A stretch of 64,000 nt of DNA from Wuchereria bancrofti. Taxonomy: Eukaryota > Nematoda > Chromadorea > Rhabditida > Onchocercidae. The stretch covers positions 3,089,824 to 3,153,823 of the forward strand of contig SSBO01000003.1 in NCBI GenBank assembly GCA_005281725.1. The letters run 5' to 3'. This document shows, piece after piece, positions 38,431-50,900 of the stretch. The notes under the pieces are model-generated. The model saw nothing but the letters and a program-made list of their open reading frames with translations, was not told the origin of the DNA and searched no databases. A program made the translations under genes and the position numbers. Numbering within the stretch: position 1 is the first letter of the stretch; each line of letters begins with the position of its first letter.

Positions 38431-40469
38431 ATGTATTGTCCGCTAGCTGTACATTTAGATTACGATCCGCCAATTCCGAATACAACAACACCAGTGACAA
38501 CTACTTCAGATTGTGTTTTGTCTCATAATGGTAGAAATTTCATAATGGTAGAAAAAAACTGAAAATGATGTCTGCGTGTTTATCTTCTCTTGATTTCTAA
38601 TGCTTTATGATACCTGGATTAAATTTTTTCAGGGAATAGATCGAAATTTGGACACATAATCTAAACTGAGAATCAGTTTTCAATGTTTTCTTCCGTATTT
38701 AAATTTGATTCTTTTGAACTGTTATAACCAAATTTCAGGATTTCTGGGCCGATCCGATCTGATTCAGACAGTTTGTCAGCTTTATGATGTGGTGCAGGGC
38801 GAACGTGTTCACTCACGGAAAACAGCCCTTATCCAATATGGTTCTCCTCTTCATCCCTATAGTGTTTGTAATCCAAATTACGGTGGTCATGAGTTTTGTT
38901 TGCCATTAGCTGTGGATTATGTTTCGTCTGATTTCGCACCCCCGACAATGGCACATCACTTTTACTATTTTCATATACGAGATGCGAAAATACCTACTTC
39001 TCTGAAAAATGATATTTACCGCCAGTTGTATCATACGTCACCTTTTGACCTTCTCTCCAAGTATGCTGAGTTACGGAATCGTTTTGACTTAGTACCATTG
39101 AAAAAATGTCGACCATTAATGTTGGCTATTCTAAATTTTTGGATTCAGCGATGTAAACTGCTGAAAATGTGTCTAGATGCTACGGAGTTTTTTCCGATTC
39201 GATTACAATGGACTGATTCAGTGTTTGAAGGTACGCGACTCGAGCGTGATCAGCTGTCGCAAAAGTGGGAAATAGGACGTAAGGTTTGTGAATATGGTTG
39301 GGCTATTGAAATGGTGCGTGCTGAACGTATACCAGCATTTGCTGAAAATTGTCCGTTGATCTTTGTGGGTGATAATACGTCTACACGCTTGGCACGCTAT
39401 ATCGAGTGGGGTAAGCGAATGAGTGAAATAGATGGACGATTTCTACAACAGTTTGGAATCGATAGCTGGAAACTAGAAGAATTTGAACGTTTGTCTACTC
39501 TGTTTCTGTTTTTGCAGAAAATTCATTTTGGTAATGGATGCATTGCAATAGTACTGTCATCAGGAGCACATGAACTAGCTGAGGGGATGGCACCGTCGAA
39601 ATACGGCAAACTTCTGGAAGATATACTTCTGTATTTGTTACAGTTCCAGTTGCGAATTCTTGTGATTCCACCAACCCCTCGTGCGGAAAATCAGTTTCTT
39701 TGGTTCCAGTATGTGCAACAACAAATTGAACTTAGCGTCAAATTATCGACTGTTGAATTTTTAATTCGGCCAACTCATCAAGCGAATGATCGCTGTTTTC
39801 TGGATGCTCTCATTATAGGAAGCCGCACATTGGATTCATTTATGTGTGACGATGCTGGTTTTACTGATTTCGGAATCAAGAAACTTGGATTTTTCCTGAT
39901 TGAGGTGATGCAAATTCCAAGAACCGGTTATAATGGACAAATTTCAAAGCATGAAATGACAACTGCAACAAATTCAAGACAAGATGGTACAATCTTCACA
40001 CACGGTTATCACAGAGAAACTACTGCTGACGTAAACCAACGATCACTGAGGTTGGTTGAAGCACAAGCTAAAGTCTGGTATCAGCCAGATGTTATGAACC
40101 TGCTAAAAATTTTTCGACTTTACTCTCAGTGACATGTACTGACTTGCTATCAACCAGTTTTATATATGCTTAAGTGTTAAAAGTTATTCGGGTTCAACTA
40201 TTGTTGGAAATTTGTTGATGCCATTCGCTACTAGCATTCAGAATTCTAGATATCGGAAGAAGAAGAAGAAAATCTCAAAGGCATCACATCTCCAAACAAC
40301 AAATAACGAACTTTTGCTGGAAAAGGAACAACATGCAGTGATTCACTCTGCTAAAAAATTGAGGCAATCTCCCAAATTATTACACGGGAACTGTTTTATG
40401 TTATCACAAGGACGTGATCGGCGTAGACAGGCACGCGCAAGGCGTGCCTCCGAACAACTAAATAACTAA
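38431..40469 (+). CDS. Unrecognised protein with an SGNH-hydrolase-like core, three exons, about 569 aa
   Basis: No family member was recognised. Exons: 38431-38530, a very large 38739-40128, and 40250-40469. The last join uses a weak donor (CA|GTGACA); without it the protein stops at 40132 with 497 aa. The segment at residues 238-420 follows the order of an SGNH hydrolase: a strand leading into a GDN turn (LIFVGDNTSTR, 241-250), a second strand IAIVLSSGAHEL (302-313), a helix (KYGKLLEDILLYLLQF), strand LRILVIPPTP (338-347), and a late DDAGFTDFG (404-412) where SGNH proteins have DGIHLTDEG. The nucleophile Ser would be Asn246 and the catalytic His would be Gly407, so catalysis looks unlikely. 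No signal peptide or membrane span. The optional C-terminal exon is strongly basic (KKKKK, then RDRRRQARARR). The SGNH assignment is by pattern only. Confidence 0.65.
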
Positions 40470-43400
40470 AATGAACCCAGGTCTTAACATGCTTCTGCGG
40501 ATTTAATTTTTATTACCTTTTTCACTACTTCAAAAATTGGAACAAAATTTTTAATATACAGTTCTGAATTATAGGCTTCGATGATCCATATATTATTTTT
40601 GTAGGCCTCAAAGATTCGTTTATATATATTTGGAAGATTATGATCACATACTGTAGACATTTCTTAAGGATTCGATATAACCGGACGTTATATATGGTTA
40701 TGTTGGGCTCTCGAAAACTGTTTCCGATGCTATAACTTCTCTTAATAAGTCGATCCAGTTTTGTTTAAAAAAAAACATTAGTTTACTGAAAAGTTATGAC
40801 TAACATTAGTGCAAAATGAAGAGTTATAACTAACATTTAATACGCATGCTTATTTAACTCGATATATTTTCCTATACATTTATATATTTTTTTCAGGTTT
40901 GGTAATGTTCATGTATCAAGTTTTTCTCTGGTTGGTAACTGAACTACGGGGAGTTATTGCCGGTCTATTCGGTTTCATTTTTTCGATGACTTTTTTTGAC
41001 ACGCTTCAAATATATAATTTTTTTGCAGAGTGCGGGTTTAATTAATATATTTGTGTGTTGTGTATTTAAATGATTTAATATATTTTCTTTTGCACTCTTT
41101 TACATCTTCACTACACCAGCATGATTAGTCATAATTGCTTATCTTTTCAGAGTTAGGGAAATAAAAGAGATTTGTTAAAAATTTACTGCAGTATTTTTGA
41201 TATAATGCTCCGCGGATATTTAAGGAATTTTAAAAAGCTCGAAAACTTGAGATTTTAGGTTAAACTTTTCTTCAAGTACTTTTTTTCCATGCTTGAGTTT
41301 TTTTAATAAATCAAAAAAAGTAATGAAAATCGAGCTGTTCAAATATTCCTGTTGTACTTCTTTTTAGTTTGGCTGCTCAATCCTGATAAATATATGTGAT
41401 TTTAATTTATATCACTAAAAAAGAACTTTTTTTTCAGGCGTTTTTGTATCATTTATACTATCAAAGAATAATTTCAAATTTTTGGTTGACGTGCCTAGAA
41501 ATTTCAACTGTCTTTTCCTAGCATTTATGTAAAGTTTTTCCGTATTCCTCATAAAAGACAATTGAATGACATACTATAGGTTTAAATATTAGCATAATAT
41601 TTGTTATTTTACTAGTTACTACCACTTGTGTTTATTTGTTTTCTTTTCTCGTTTCTTTTCTTTTTCTCTTGCATCATTTATAGCATCATTTATATTGGCT
41701 TCTGACTTATGATTATAAGCTAACAACGAAGTTTCTTTGGTTCTATCTTTTTTCTTACTGTGGGATACATTTTCCTGCGGCAGAAAATGTAAGAGAAATG
41801 TTTCTAACGATAGAAGAAATGGAATGAAAAAAGGTTGTAGAATTAGAAGTAAAAGTACATCTGTCCTAATTATTAAGAGCTGATTAAGACAGCAAACTTT
41901 TAGTATTAGAACAATAGGAAGTAAACCTGATTGAAGTTGTAGTGAATATTACGTAGAAGAATCTTATTCGTCTATAAAAGTGAATATTTTACAATCTTAT
42001 AAATTTGAAAATATTAAAAATTTATTGCTGCATAAATTTTCAAAGAAGAGGTAGTTATATATATTGTAATGTGGAGTTGATCAGAAATTTTATATGAGAT
42101 GGTCAAAGTCTACTTTTTTCAGTAATTTTGTGATTGCTTTTTTGACTTTTATCATTATTATTATTAATTATTATTATTAATTATTGTTATTGTTATAATT
42201 ATTATTTTATTATTGTAATTATTATTGCTATTATTAATTACAGAAACATAAAAGTTTCCACGGAGAAATGCTTCGTTGTTGTCACTTATTATGCTATTCA
42301 TTTTTCGTAATAATTTGTTTCCAGAATTTCAATTTGTGGATGCCTTCGGCTTGCAGTTAGATTTCTATCAGATTGAAATTTACTGTTGTGTGGAGGTACG
42401 TTCATAATTTTGGTAGGAATTTTTCGTAGGATGGGTTTTTTTTTTCAGTGGCTTTATGATTGCTTTTTCGACTAGTATGAGATATTTGAAGTAGTGTTAG
42501 CCGAAGTGTTCCATCTTTAACATTTATAAGTGTTGTTCGTTTTTACTTTTCATTATGATTTTATCTCAGTCATTTATTTGATTTTGGTCTCACATCGTAT
42601 ATTTATTTATTTATTTAAATCAGTCTGTTCTCTGATTACATTTCTCTTGATTACATTTACTTAGCAAGACAGAATGACCACTTACAAGCAAGTATTTGTA
42701 ATAGTAATCTGTAAATAAGATATTTCAAATTCCTGCTGAACTGCTTTTTTCTTTTAATTTAATCTTAAAATCATTTATGGATCGTAACTGTATGGACTTA
42801 GTGTTTCCGATATAGTGTGACTTGTTAATGATTGATACTGTGATTGAAATCCAAATGAGTTCATTTTGTATCTTGCATTAAGCTAAAATTTGTAAACTTA
42901 TTAACAAAATCTCTAGATGTTACTGTCAAAATTTTTGTCAGTCTGTTAGAACTTTGCAAATTTTCAAAATTGTTTGATGGGATGAAGCATGCATTACGTG
43001 TCTTATCACATTACAAAGAATGCGTTTAATTCGAGAATGAATGCTATAACTATGAGTTCTTACTCATTATACTGCTCTTTCATGAGTTCAACAGATCAGT
43101 AATCAATTATTTTGTTACTGTTACAAAATGGCCAATTCTTGTTTTGAAACCAATGAAATGTTGGAAATATTCAGGGAAAGTAATTAATTTTCGGGGAAAA
43201 ATGACGTAACATCATTGAAGTTACCTTAGAAGCCAGGAAATATATGATTGAAATGGATTTTCCTCAATTTGAAGTGACGATCGATCAGTTTCCAGAAAAA
43301 GAGATATTGTTAGTGGATAATTGGTGCTTAACCTAAATTCCAGCTAATCAGATTGCTTTACTGGAAAATCTATAGTTCCACTAGTGTTTGAGGAGATTGA

Positions 43401-44193
43401 GGAAGTAGCTGGAAAGGAAGGTGATAACAAGAAAACATATTTCCACTCAAACAAACTTCGCAAAAAATCGTACGATTGGCTTTAATATAAATTATTCGGC
43501 TTTGTTTGGAATGGACTTTCTCAAATTTAAAACGTTTTTGCATACGTTTTATTTAAATATATATTGTAATATTCTATATATAAGTGCACTCATTTCTCTT
43601 CGAATTATCAATGATATTTCGATGAAACAAGAAGGAGAATTGTCTTTGGTCTTTCTGGTTTTCCAATCTGTTTATAGTTTGGTATTTCCCAACAACCGTT
43701 CTAAAATTTATTCTTAAAGTTCTAGAATTCTCTCTTTTAATTTTTATTGTAAATAACATTTAATTATCAATTTCCTTTTGAAATTATTCTACAATTACTA
43801 CTGGTTTTTGATTGCTTGCAAATTCATCAATATCGCAACCACATATATGTCATTGATCATTTCATTGCAGTTCTCTGTAGACTGATTCATTTGTTTGTAA
43901 TATGATACAAAAATGAATGCATCAGAGGATATTGCGAGCTGTTTTTCAGGAGACTTTTGAGATAGACTGCAAATTTACCATTGCTATAAGATAAGTAATT
44001 TTCGATAATTGGATAACTCCGGTAGTAATCCCATTTGTTATTTGCAAAATCACTTGTTGCTATAAATCTCAATAAAGACAAGAGAATTGAAAGAACTGAT
44101 TGAAATTTTTGTAGAAATAGCGCTTTCCTTGCAAGAATCATCAAGAAAATTATAATCCCTAATCTATATTTACTAGTGAAAAAAGAATATATT
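40470..44193. other. Intergenic, 3.7 kb, with isolated coding-like fragments
   Basis: The largest gap in the + strand array. Most is AT-rich spacer. Three pieces look coding but could not be joined into a gene: an ORF at 40905-41045 behind an acceptor (46 aa, hydrophobic, with a TELRGVIAG stretch), an exon-like segment at 42325-42395 with good acceptor and donor (starting FQFVDAFGLQLDFYQIEIYC), and an open stretch at 43205-43336 (43 residues, with ARKYMIEMDFPQFEVTID). They may be exons of an unmodelled gene or remnants. Confidence 0.35.
42143..42241. repeat. ATT trinucleotide-type microsatellite
   Basis: About 100 nt of TTATTATTAATTATTATT-type units with scattered G and C interruptions, between the SGNH-like and MsrA genes. 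Probably length-polymorphic. Confidence 0.75.
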
Positions 44194-46381
44194 ATGACTA
44201 ATTTGCAAAAAGCCTATCTTGGGATGCAATGTTTCTGGGGTGCTGAGTCGACATTTGCAAAATTGGATGGTGTATTGGCAACACGAGTTGGTTATGCTGG
44301 AGGTACCACAGCTGTGCCTAATTATCGGAATATCGGTGATCATACAGGTATGTTTATTTTAGTTTTTAAAAATTTTCATATGTTTATCTTTTTGTATAAA
44401 ATCTAAAACTATTTTATATGGAATGAATCTTTTCTCACTTCTCGTTCTGGATTTTGATAAAATATTTTCCTAAATCATATGTGAGTTATTTAGCCGTCTG
44501 GGTAGATTCTTGCAGTAATTGAGAATCTTGGAATCTATTCCCGAATCTTCAACACTTTAACATACCAAGTAAAATGTTATCGTCTGTCTAGTTTAATCGA
44601 ATTTAACATTAAGATGAGGAAGATTACCTTATTATTTGCTAGCATAGGTTTTAGGAACCCGGGCCATTAAGCCGCAAGACTTTCCGACTTTAAATATTTA
44701 TAGGTTGTAAAAGTACACATTTTTTCTTTTGTAATGAATATCTGAAATATTGCAGAAGTAACGGAAGTTCAGTTTGACGAAAATATTATAAGTTACAATG
44801 AAGTTCTGGATTGTTTCTGGAGAAATCATAACCCAACCAAAGAATATAAAAAACAGTACAAATCCGCAATTCTCTATGTGAATGATCAACAAAAAGAGAT
44901 TGTCAAGCAGAGTTTAAAAAAGATACAGGTGATTCACATTTCTTGGCAAACGTTTCTTTTGAAAGTATTTTATTCATGTGAATAACTGTCATACTTGGAT
45001 ATTTTCCTGGATTTTGCTGTTTTATTTTTTCTTCCATAATTCTATTTGTAAATTGAAATGAAATTGCTAATTCTATTCCAAAAAAAAAATCTGATTATGG
45101 TATATTTTATGAATTATATTTTATGAAGATGAATGAATTATCTGTATAATCTGATAACCTAAACTTCATGTCGCTTTGAGTTGTTAGGATGTTTTGTACA
45201 TGTGTAAAGATAGAAAAAGTTACAGTACCTTTATAGCGCTGCGAAAAATCTTTAAGGATATGTAAAATCTCCTTTGAAATTTCATCCAAAAAATTTTGAC
45301 AGTTCTCCAGGAGAAATACAACAACCGGAAATTGGATACATATGTTCAAAAACTGGTTCAATTTTATCAGGCGGAAGATTATCACCAAAAATATTGGTTG
45401 CGTTGTCAAACGGCAATTTTTAAAAAGGTCAACAGAAATAAATGCTTTTTTTTCGGTGAAATTCTTTCAAGTTTACAGAAATTTGGACCCATAAATTTGA
45501 AAGAAATATCTTGGTCTCACTGGTGAGATAATCAATCAAAAATGTTGATAAGTTTCAACAATAGAATAAAATTCTTCTACCTTTTCATTCCTTCAAAATT
45601 GCTTCGTTTTTTCACTGCGATCAAAAGAAATTTTTTGTTGGTCTCATTAGCGAATAAAAATAATCATATTACTTTCTTATCAGATTCATTCTAGAAATCA
45701 ATTTAAGATATAATAATGGTGAGGACCTGAGTGATTGAAGATATATTTCCAGAAGCTCACTTGTACTTGATATTTACTTGAAAATTGATATTTACTATGA
45801 TTCAGCCCTCTCACTATTCTACTGTTTCAGTCTATTTCATTTTGGCTGATTAATTAAGATATAGTAATGTTTCAAAAATTGATATTCAAGAATTGAAAAT
45901 AATTTTTGTTTCTCCTTTTAAATTTTGTTGTCATAAATAAATAGTTTATGCATTTCATGCTAACTTTTTTCTCAGCATTTGCCAGATTCCTTTTTTTTGA
46001 ATTAAAAAATAAAGTTACTATTGAAACAATAGCAGAATGATTACATTATTTTCTCGCTGATTCAAGGAAAAATAGGTTATCATAACTCTGCCGTTCAATT
46101 TGTCTATTGATTTAGCTAAATATATCTTTGATTTGACTTTTTTTTTTATTTGATCATGTTTTTGGTGTTATAATAAAAATTTTCTATTGCAGTTGAATCT
46201 GAATAATGAAGAAGTGGTAAGTTCACTGTTGGCTGCAAAAGTGAATGCATTTTTGGCTGGATATACAAATTTCGATCTCCTCAAACAGCTAGCTAATCAA
46301 TATCAGTTAGACAATGATGTTACAAAACTAATCGAAAGTATTGCTTTAACAGGTGGAGATACAAGTGCATGTCACACATAA
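44194..46381 (+). CDS. Peptide methionine-S-sulfoxide reductase (MsrA), four exons, 210 aa
   Basis: Repairs oxidised methionine (the S-sulfoxide) in proteins and protects against oxidative stress. Exons: 44194-44347, 44756-44928, 45311-45427, 46193-46381, all in phase. The active-site motif is seen as MQCFWGAE, with catalytic Cys13 (GCFWG in most relatives). Further family blocks: VLATRVGYAGG, NYRNIGDHTG, EVTEVQFDE, CFWRNHNPT and FYQAEDYHQKYW. The C-terminal part (SLLAAKVNAFLAGYTNFDLL, ending GGDTSACHT) resembles the nematode MsrA branch; Cys208 near the end is a candidate resolving cysteine. The ATG is chosen because the residues before it (read from GTG) are not family-like. No targeting signal is evident, so it is probably cytosolic. 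AATAAA lies at 46542. Confidence 0.95.
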
Positions 46382-47994
46382 TCGCAGTTGTTAATTTTAA
46401 ATTCAACGTGTGAGAAAAACGAAAGATGAGGTAGATATGACTGGGTGGGATCATTTCAGCAGATCATTTGATCCATCATTCATTTCACTGTTTTAATAGA
46501 TTAGATAACAAGATGAGGAGGATATTTGTTATTGTATAAGAAATAAATTACTGATAATTGCTTTATGTTTGTTTACCAATAAATATTTATTATCGATGAA
46601 TTTCAAAATAAATTGTTCATTTGAATCAGATACACTTAGAAATTTGTATGTCCCACATGTGTAACAACAGTATGAAATTGGAAGTTGAACGAATTCGGCA
46701 ATTAAGAGAGATGACATTAACGCGAGACAGATTTCATTCAATATTGTCATCTAACACAGTGTTAGTACAATCATCATGCATACCATCCATTCCTGTCGTA
46801 AAATATCGGGAATTTTTCAAATATTGAAGAGATTCATTACATAATTTTCTTTTTACTTTTTTCGATTTCCTAGTATGAGCTGAGAAATATGAGAAAAAGA
46901 GAAAAATGGAAGACAAAAATATGAGAACAACTATGATTTACGACTTTATTTGATAGCATTTCTGTTTCCTGCATTTCCATCTCATCTAATATCTTCTTCT
47001 ATGGATTAATCAAAATGTTGCAAATCATTTTAATTTGTAATCATCTAAAAGATTCAAGCTTAATGCTCTATTCATATCCTCCTTAATTTAATTCATCACA
47101 TTGACATTTTGTCATTTATTCAGTTGTTTTCAACAAATATTTTAGGTATTAACTGTGCTCTTTTTTTCTTTCCTGTTTCTCTTCTTCCCTTCTCCCTCCC
47201 TCTCTCTCTCTTCTTTTCTTATTGAATTTTGTGTTGCAACACAGAATGTGATTTGTAGCACAGTGGACATGCTAATGGTTATTTATCATTTAGCCTGGTT
47301 GGAATTTCATTTTTCACTCTTTAAATTTCGCTAATTGCACGTGGTGTTACCGGTAATTTCATTTATAGCTATGATTAGTCTTAATTAGGATTTAAAATAT
47401 TGTAATTTGTTCAGATAAATAATAGCTATAAAGTTAATTGTGATAGATATCTGAAGATTAATAAGATAAGATGGAATGAAATGAGCGATTCTTGTGTTAA
47501 AATTTCGAAATGTAGTAGTGGTTATGTGAAATGAGGAATTGTGTATATAAACTTTGATAGAATTGATGCATTATGTTATTAAATTGCAGGCTAATGATAT
47601 ATTTTGCTATCATTTATGCATCTAATTACTGATTTTTGTTAGTAATTGCAAATTTCTGAGAGCAATGTTATGTGAGAAGTGTTAAAATTCTAAATAAAAG
47701 AAATAGCAATGTATGGTAATTGGATAGCTCTTTTTGTAGAATATAATTAACGAATGATTGATTAGAATTTACTGACAACAATAATCAATGGTCGAAGTTT
47801 GGTGGTGTAAAATCAATAAACAATATTTTAGAAGATATTGAAACAAAATGTTTGGTAGGGAAATCTGTTGGTAAAATAGTTGATGCCATGATTAATTATT
47901 GAAATAATTTGATTTGAAACAGTGGATTGATATTTGTTGGAAGTTCAGTAATCAGTGAAAAAATATTTTAAGGTTCCCTTGCAAGGTTTGAAAG
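46382..47994. other. Intergenic, 1.6 kb
   Basis: MsrA 3' UTR (AATAAA 46542-46547), then spacer including a pyrimidine tract at 47159-47219, then the presumed SND1 leader. An AAG acceptor-like site at 47970-47972 lies 22 nt before the SND1 ATG. No supported gene; the ORFs at 46621-46827 and 46529-46750 overlap on opposite strands and look like chance. Confidence 0.5.
47159..47219. repeat. Pure pyrimidine tract, about 60 nt
   Basis: Nearly unbroken C/T sequence ending in CCCTCCCTCTCTCTCTC, with one G. It lies about 0.8 kb upstream of SND1 and is unusually C-rich for this window. Confidence 0.75.
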
Positions 47995-50900
47995 ATGTCG
48001 GAGCAACAAACCCAGCCACAACAAGCACCATCATTGAAGCGAGGCTTGGTAAAACAAGTCCTATGTGGTGATGCTATCGTTTTGCAGGTATTTTTTATTT
48101 CTCCCCATGATTTTACATTTCTTTCATATTAGTTATACGCAACATAATATTTCTGTTGTTTAAACTTTATCGCACTTTAAAGGTATCTTGATAAAGCTAA
48201 ATATGCCTATATTTTTATCTATCTGTCCAGCTTTTAAATGACTTTTATGACTAATTCGATTGATCAGGAGTGTGGAGACTAGAAACAACAGTTATTTATT
48301 TGGGATTCTTGAAGAATATCATGTAGTTTTATTTCAGTACTAAGTGAGCGAGAAAGTTTCTTAGGGATTTTGATGTACCACGGGCGTAATTTAAACAATT
48401 GGGATTCATAATTTCACTAACACTTAATTTAACAATGGTTTGTTCACTTGTATTGTAATGACATATAACATGCTTACAGCACAAAATGATCATGTGTAAA
48501 TGAAAGAACTGATTTAGAAATAAAACATTTAGGAAAGAAGAAACCATATCAATTTACTGATATCAGTGATATTTCCAGGGTCCACCGATGAATGGACCTC
48601 CGAAGGAGGTAACAGTTTATTTGAGCAATGTGATTGCACCACGGCTGGCTAAAAGACCGACGGATACTGAATCCGGCAAGGAAGACGAGGTAAACAAAAA
48701 GTTTCCTAAGTTAACAATGTATATGAAGGAAATATGAAATAATTGTTAAATTTGTAGTTATAATAATATAAAAAAATAGAATATAAACCTCAAAGAATTT
48801 ATAGTAGGATTTATAGTAAACGAGATATATAGAAATTTCAACTGGAATATGAGTGGAAGTGTAATGAGTTTTTCAGCCGTTTGCTTGGGAATCAAGAGAA
48901 TTTCTGCGCAAGAAGCTTATTGGCCAAAATGTTGTTTTTCGATGCGATTATACGGCTACATCAGGAAGAGATCATGGCCGGATATATCTCGGTGGAACAA
49001 GTAAATTTTTTTTATCATTGAGTGGTGTTTGAAATTTCTTAATTTAATATGTATTATAATCACCTCTTTATTTAGGACAACTTTATTTTGCTTATAGTGA
49101 CAAATTTTAACTTCATGTATTTGCATGAGTTTTAAACTGACATAGAGATTTCATATCACATAGTTCCGATGTTTCTTTTTTCAGATCTTGAAAATTCGGA
49201 AAATGTAACGGAGGCATGCGTATCTGAAGGTTGGGTTGAAGTGAGAGTAGGCCGTGTTACTGAGTAAGTTGTATGTTTCTGAAATTATCGGTCATAAATG
49301 CTTTTCTAATTTTAAGTTGGATTTTAAATTGGAGGAATCTTGTATTGTAATTTATGGGTTTAACTCATTAAGTTTTAAATATAAGTTTACATTGCGTATT
49401 TTAGCGAGTATAGCACAAAGCTGTTGGAGCTGCAAGAAGCTGCAAAAGCTGCGAAGAAAGGAAAATGGGCATTAGAGGAAGGAAACGCACAACAGCATGT
49501 ACGATTGAAAGCTTTTATGGCATTTTGACACTTGTAAAGCTCAGAACTTGTCGGTCTTGTTAGTCTGTTAGGTTTCAGCTGTTAGTGCTAAAAAACACGT
49601 TTGTTAGTGCTAATCTCAGTGGCTCAGTGACGACTTATTTTTTTGGTCTGATGTTCACCATTGCTGTTTGCTTTTTACTTAACACTATTTCTTTTATCCA
49701 AAACAGGCAGTAGTAAGTCACTGGTAAAAAGTGAAAAAAAAAACGTAAACCAACAAACTGGGCTAAAATGATGTCAAGAAGGTATCCTAATATAAAATAT
49801 CAAATTCTAACAGTACAAAAATAGTTGGTCTTGTTCCGAATATTCGGTCATGTAATATGTACGGTTTCCAGGGATGGTTGTCTAGACTTTTTTAAGATTT
49901 TCAAAAAAATAAAAAATTGTTCACTTTTTTTTGGTCCTCCCGCTCTCCTATGCAGCCATATTTTTGTTTTTGTTTTTGCTCGTTTTTTGACATTGTGAAA
50001 CAATTTTGTTCCATTGACAGGTGCGACAGGTGAAATGGGTTATAGAAAATCCACGAGCTCTTGTTGATACATTCAAGCAACAAAAGATCAAAGCGATTGT
50101 TGAACAAGTACGAGATGGTTCAACCATCCGTGCCTTCTTATTGCCTGATTTCTATTATATAACACTTATGTTATCAGGCATTAAAGTAAGTTACTTTGTT
50201 TGGTTTGCTTATGAATGTTAGAATTTCTTATGAGGAATGAAATTTTGAAAAAATCAATTATCAGGCACCAGCTATACGTGCTGGATCGGATGGTCGAGCG
50301 GAAGACTATGCTGAAGAGGCACGTTATTTTGTTGAATGTCGTTTGTTACAAAGAGATGTAGAAATTATTCTGGAAGGTACTTCCAATCAGAATTTTGTTG
50401 GTTCCGTCATACATCCCAAAGGGAATATCGCTGAGCTGTTGCTTAAAGAAGGTTTTGCAAAATGTGTCGATTGGTCCATTGCTTTGGCCACATCGGGACC
50501 AGAAGTACTACGTGCAGCAGAAAAGTTCGTCATACATTACCTCTTTCTCAAATTACTTGACTAATTAATAAAGACCAATTTACGAGTTTGGCAAAAATAA
50601 GTAACAACCCAGTTCATCCCCCGCTCCAATCATAAGTATGAATAATACTTCGCATTGAAATCATATCCTTTTTTGATCGTATTCTAACTTATTTGCTTTT
50701 TCCCAAACTGTCTTAAACCTCCCCATTAAATTTGGGTTTTTCTGTTCGTCTTTATCGGTAGAAGTTAGCATTCATATTGATTTTGAAAAATGACATCGCA
50801 GCAGACAATTTTCAACAGTAATAATATTTATAAATAATATTGTTCATAATTTGGGAACTGCTCCTAATTTTACGAACTAACTTATAAAAGAAGTTGAATT

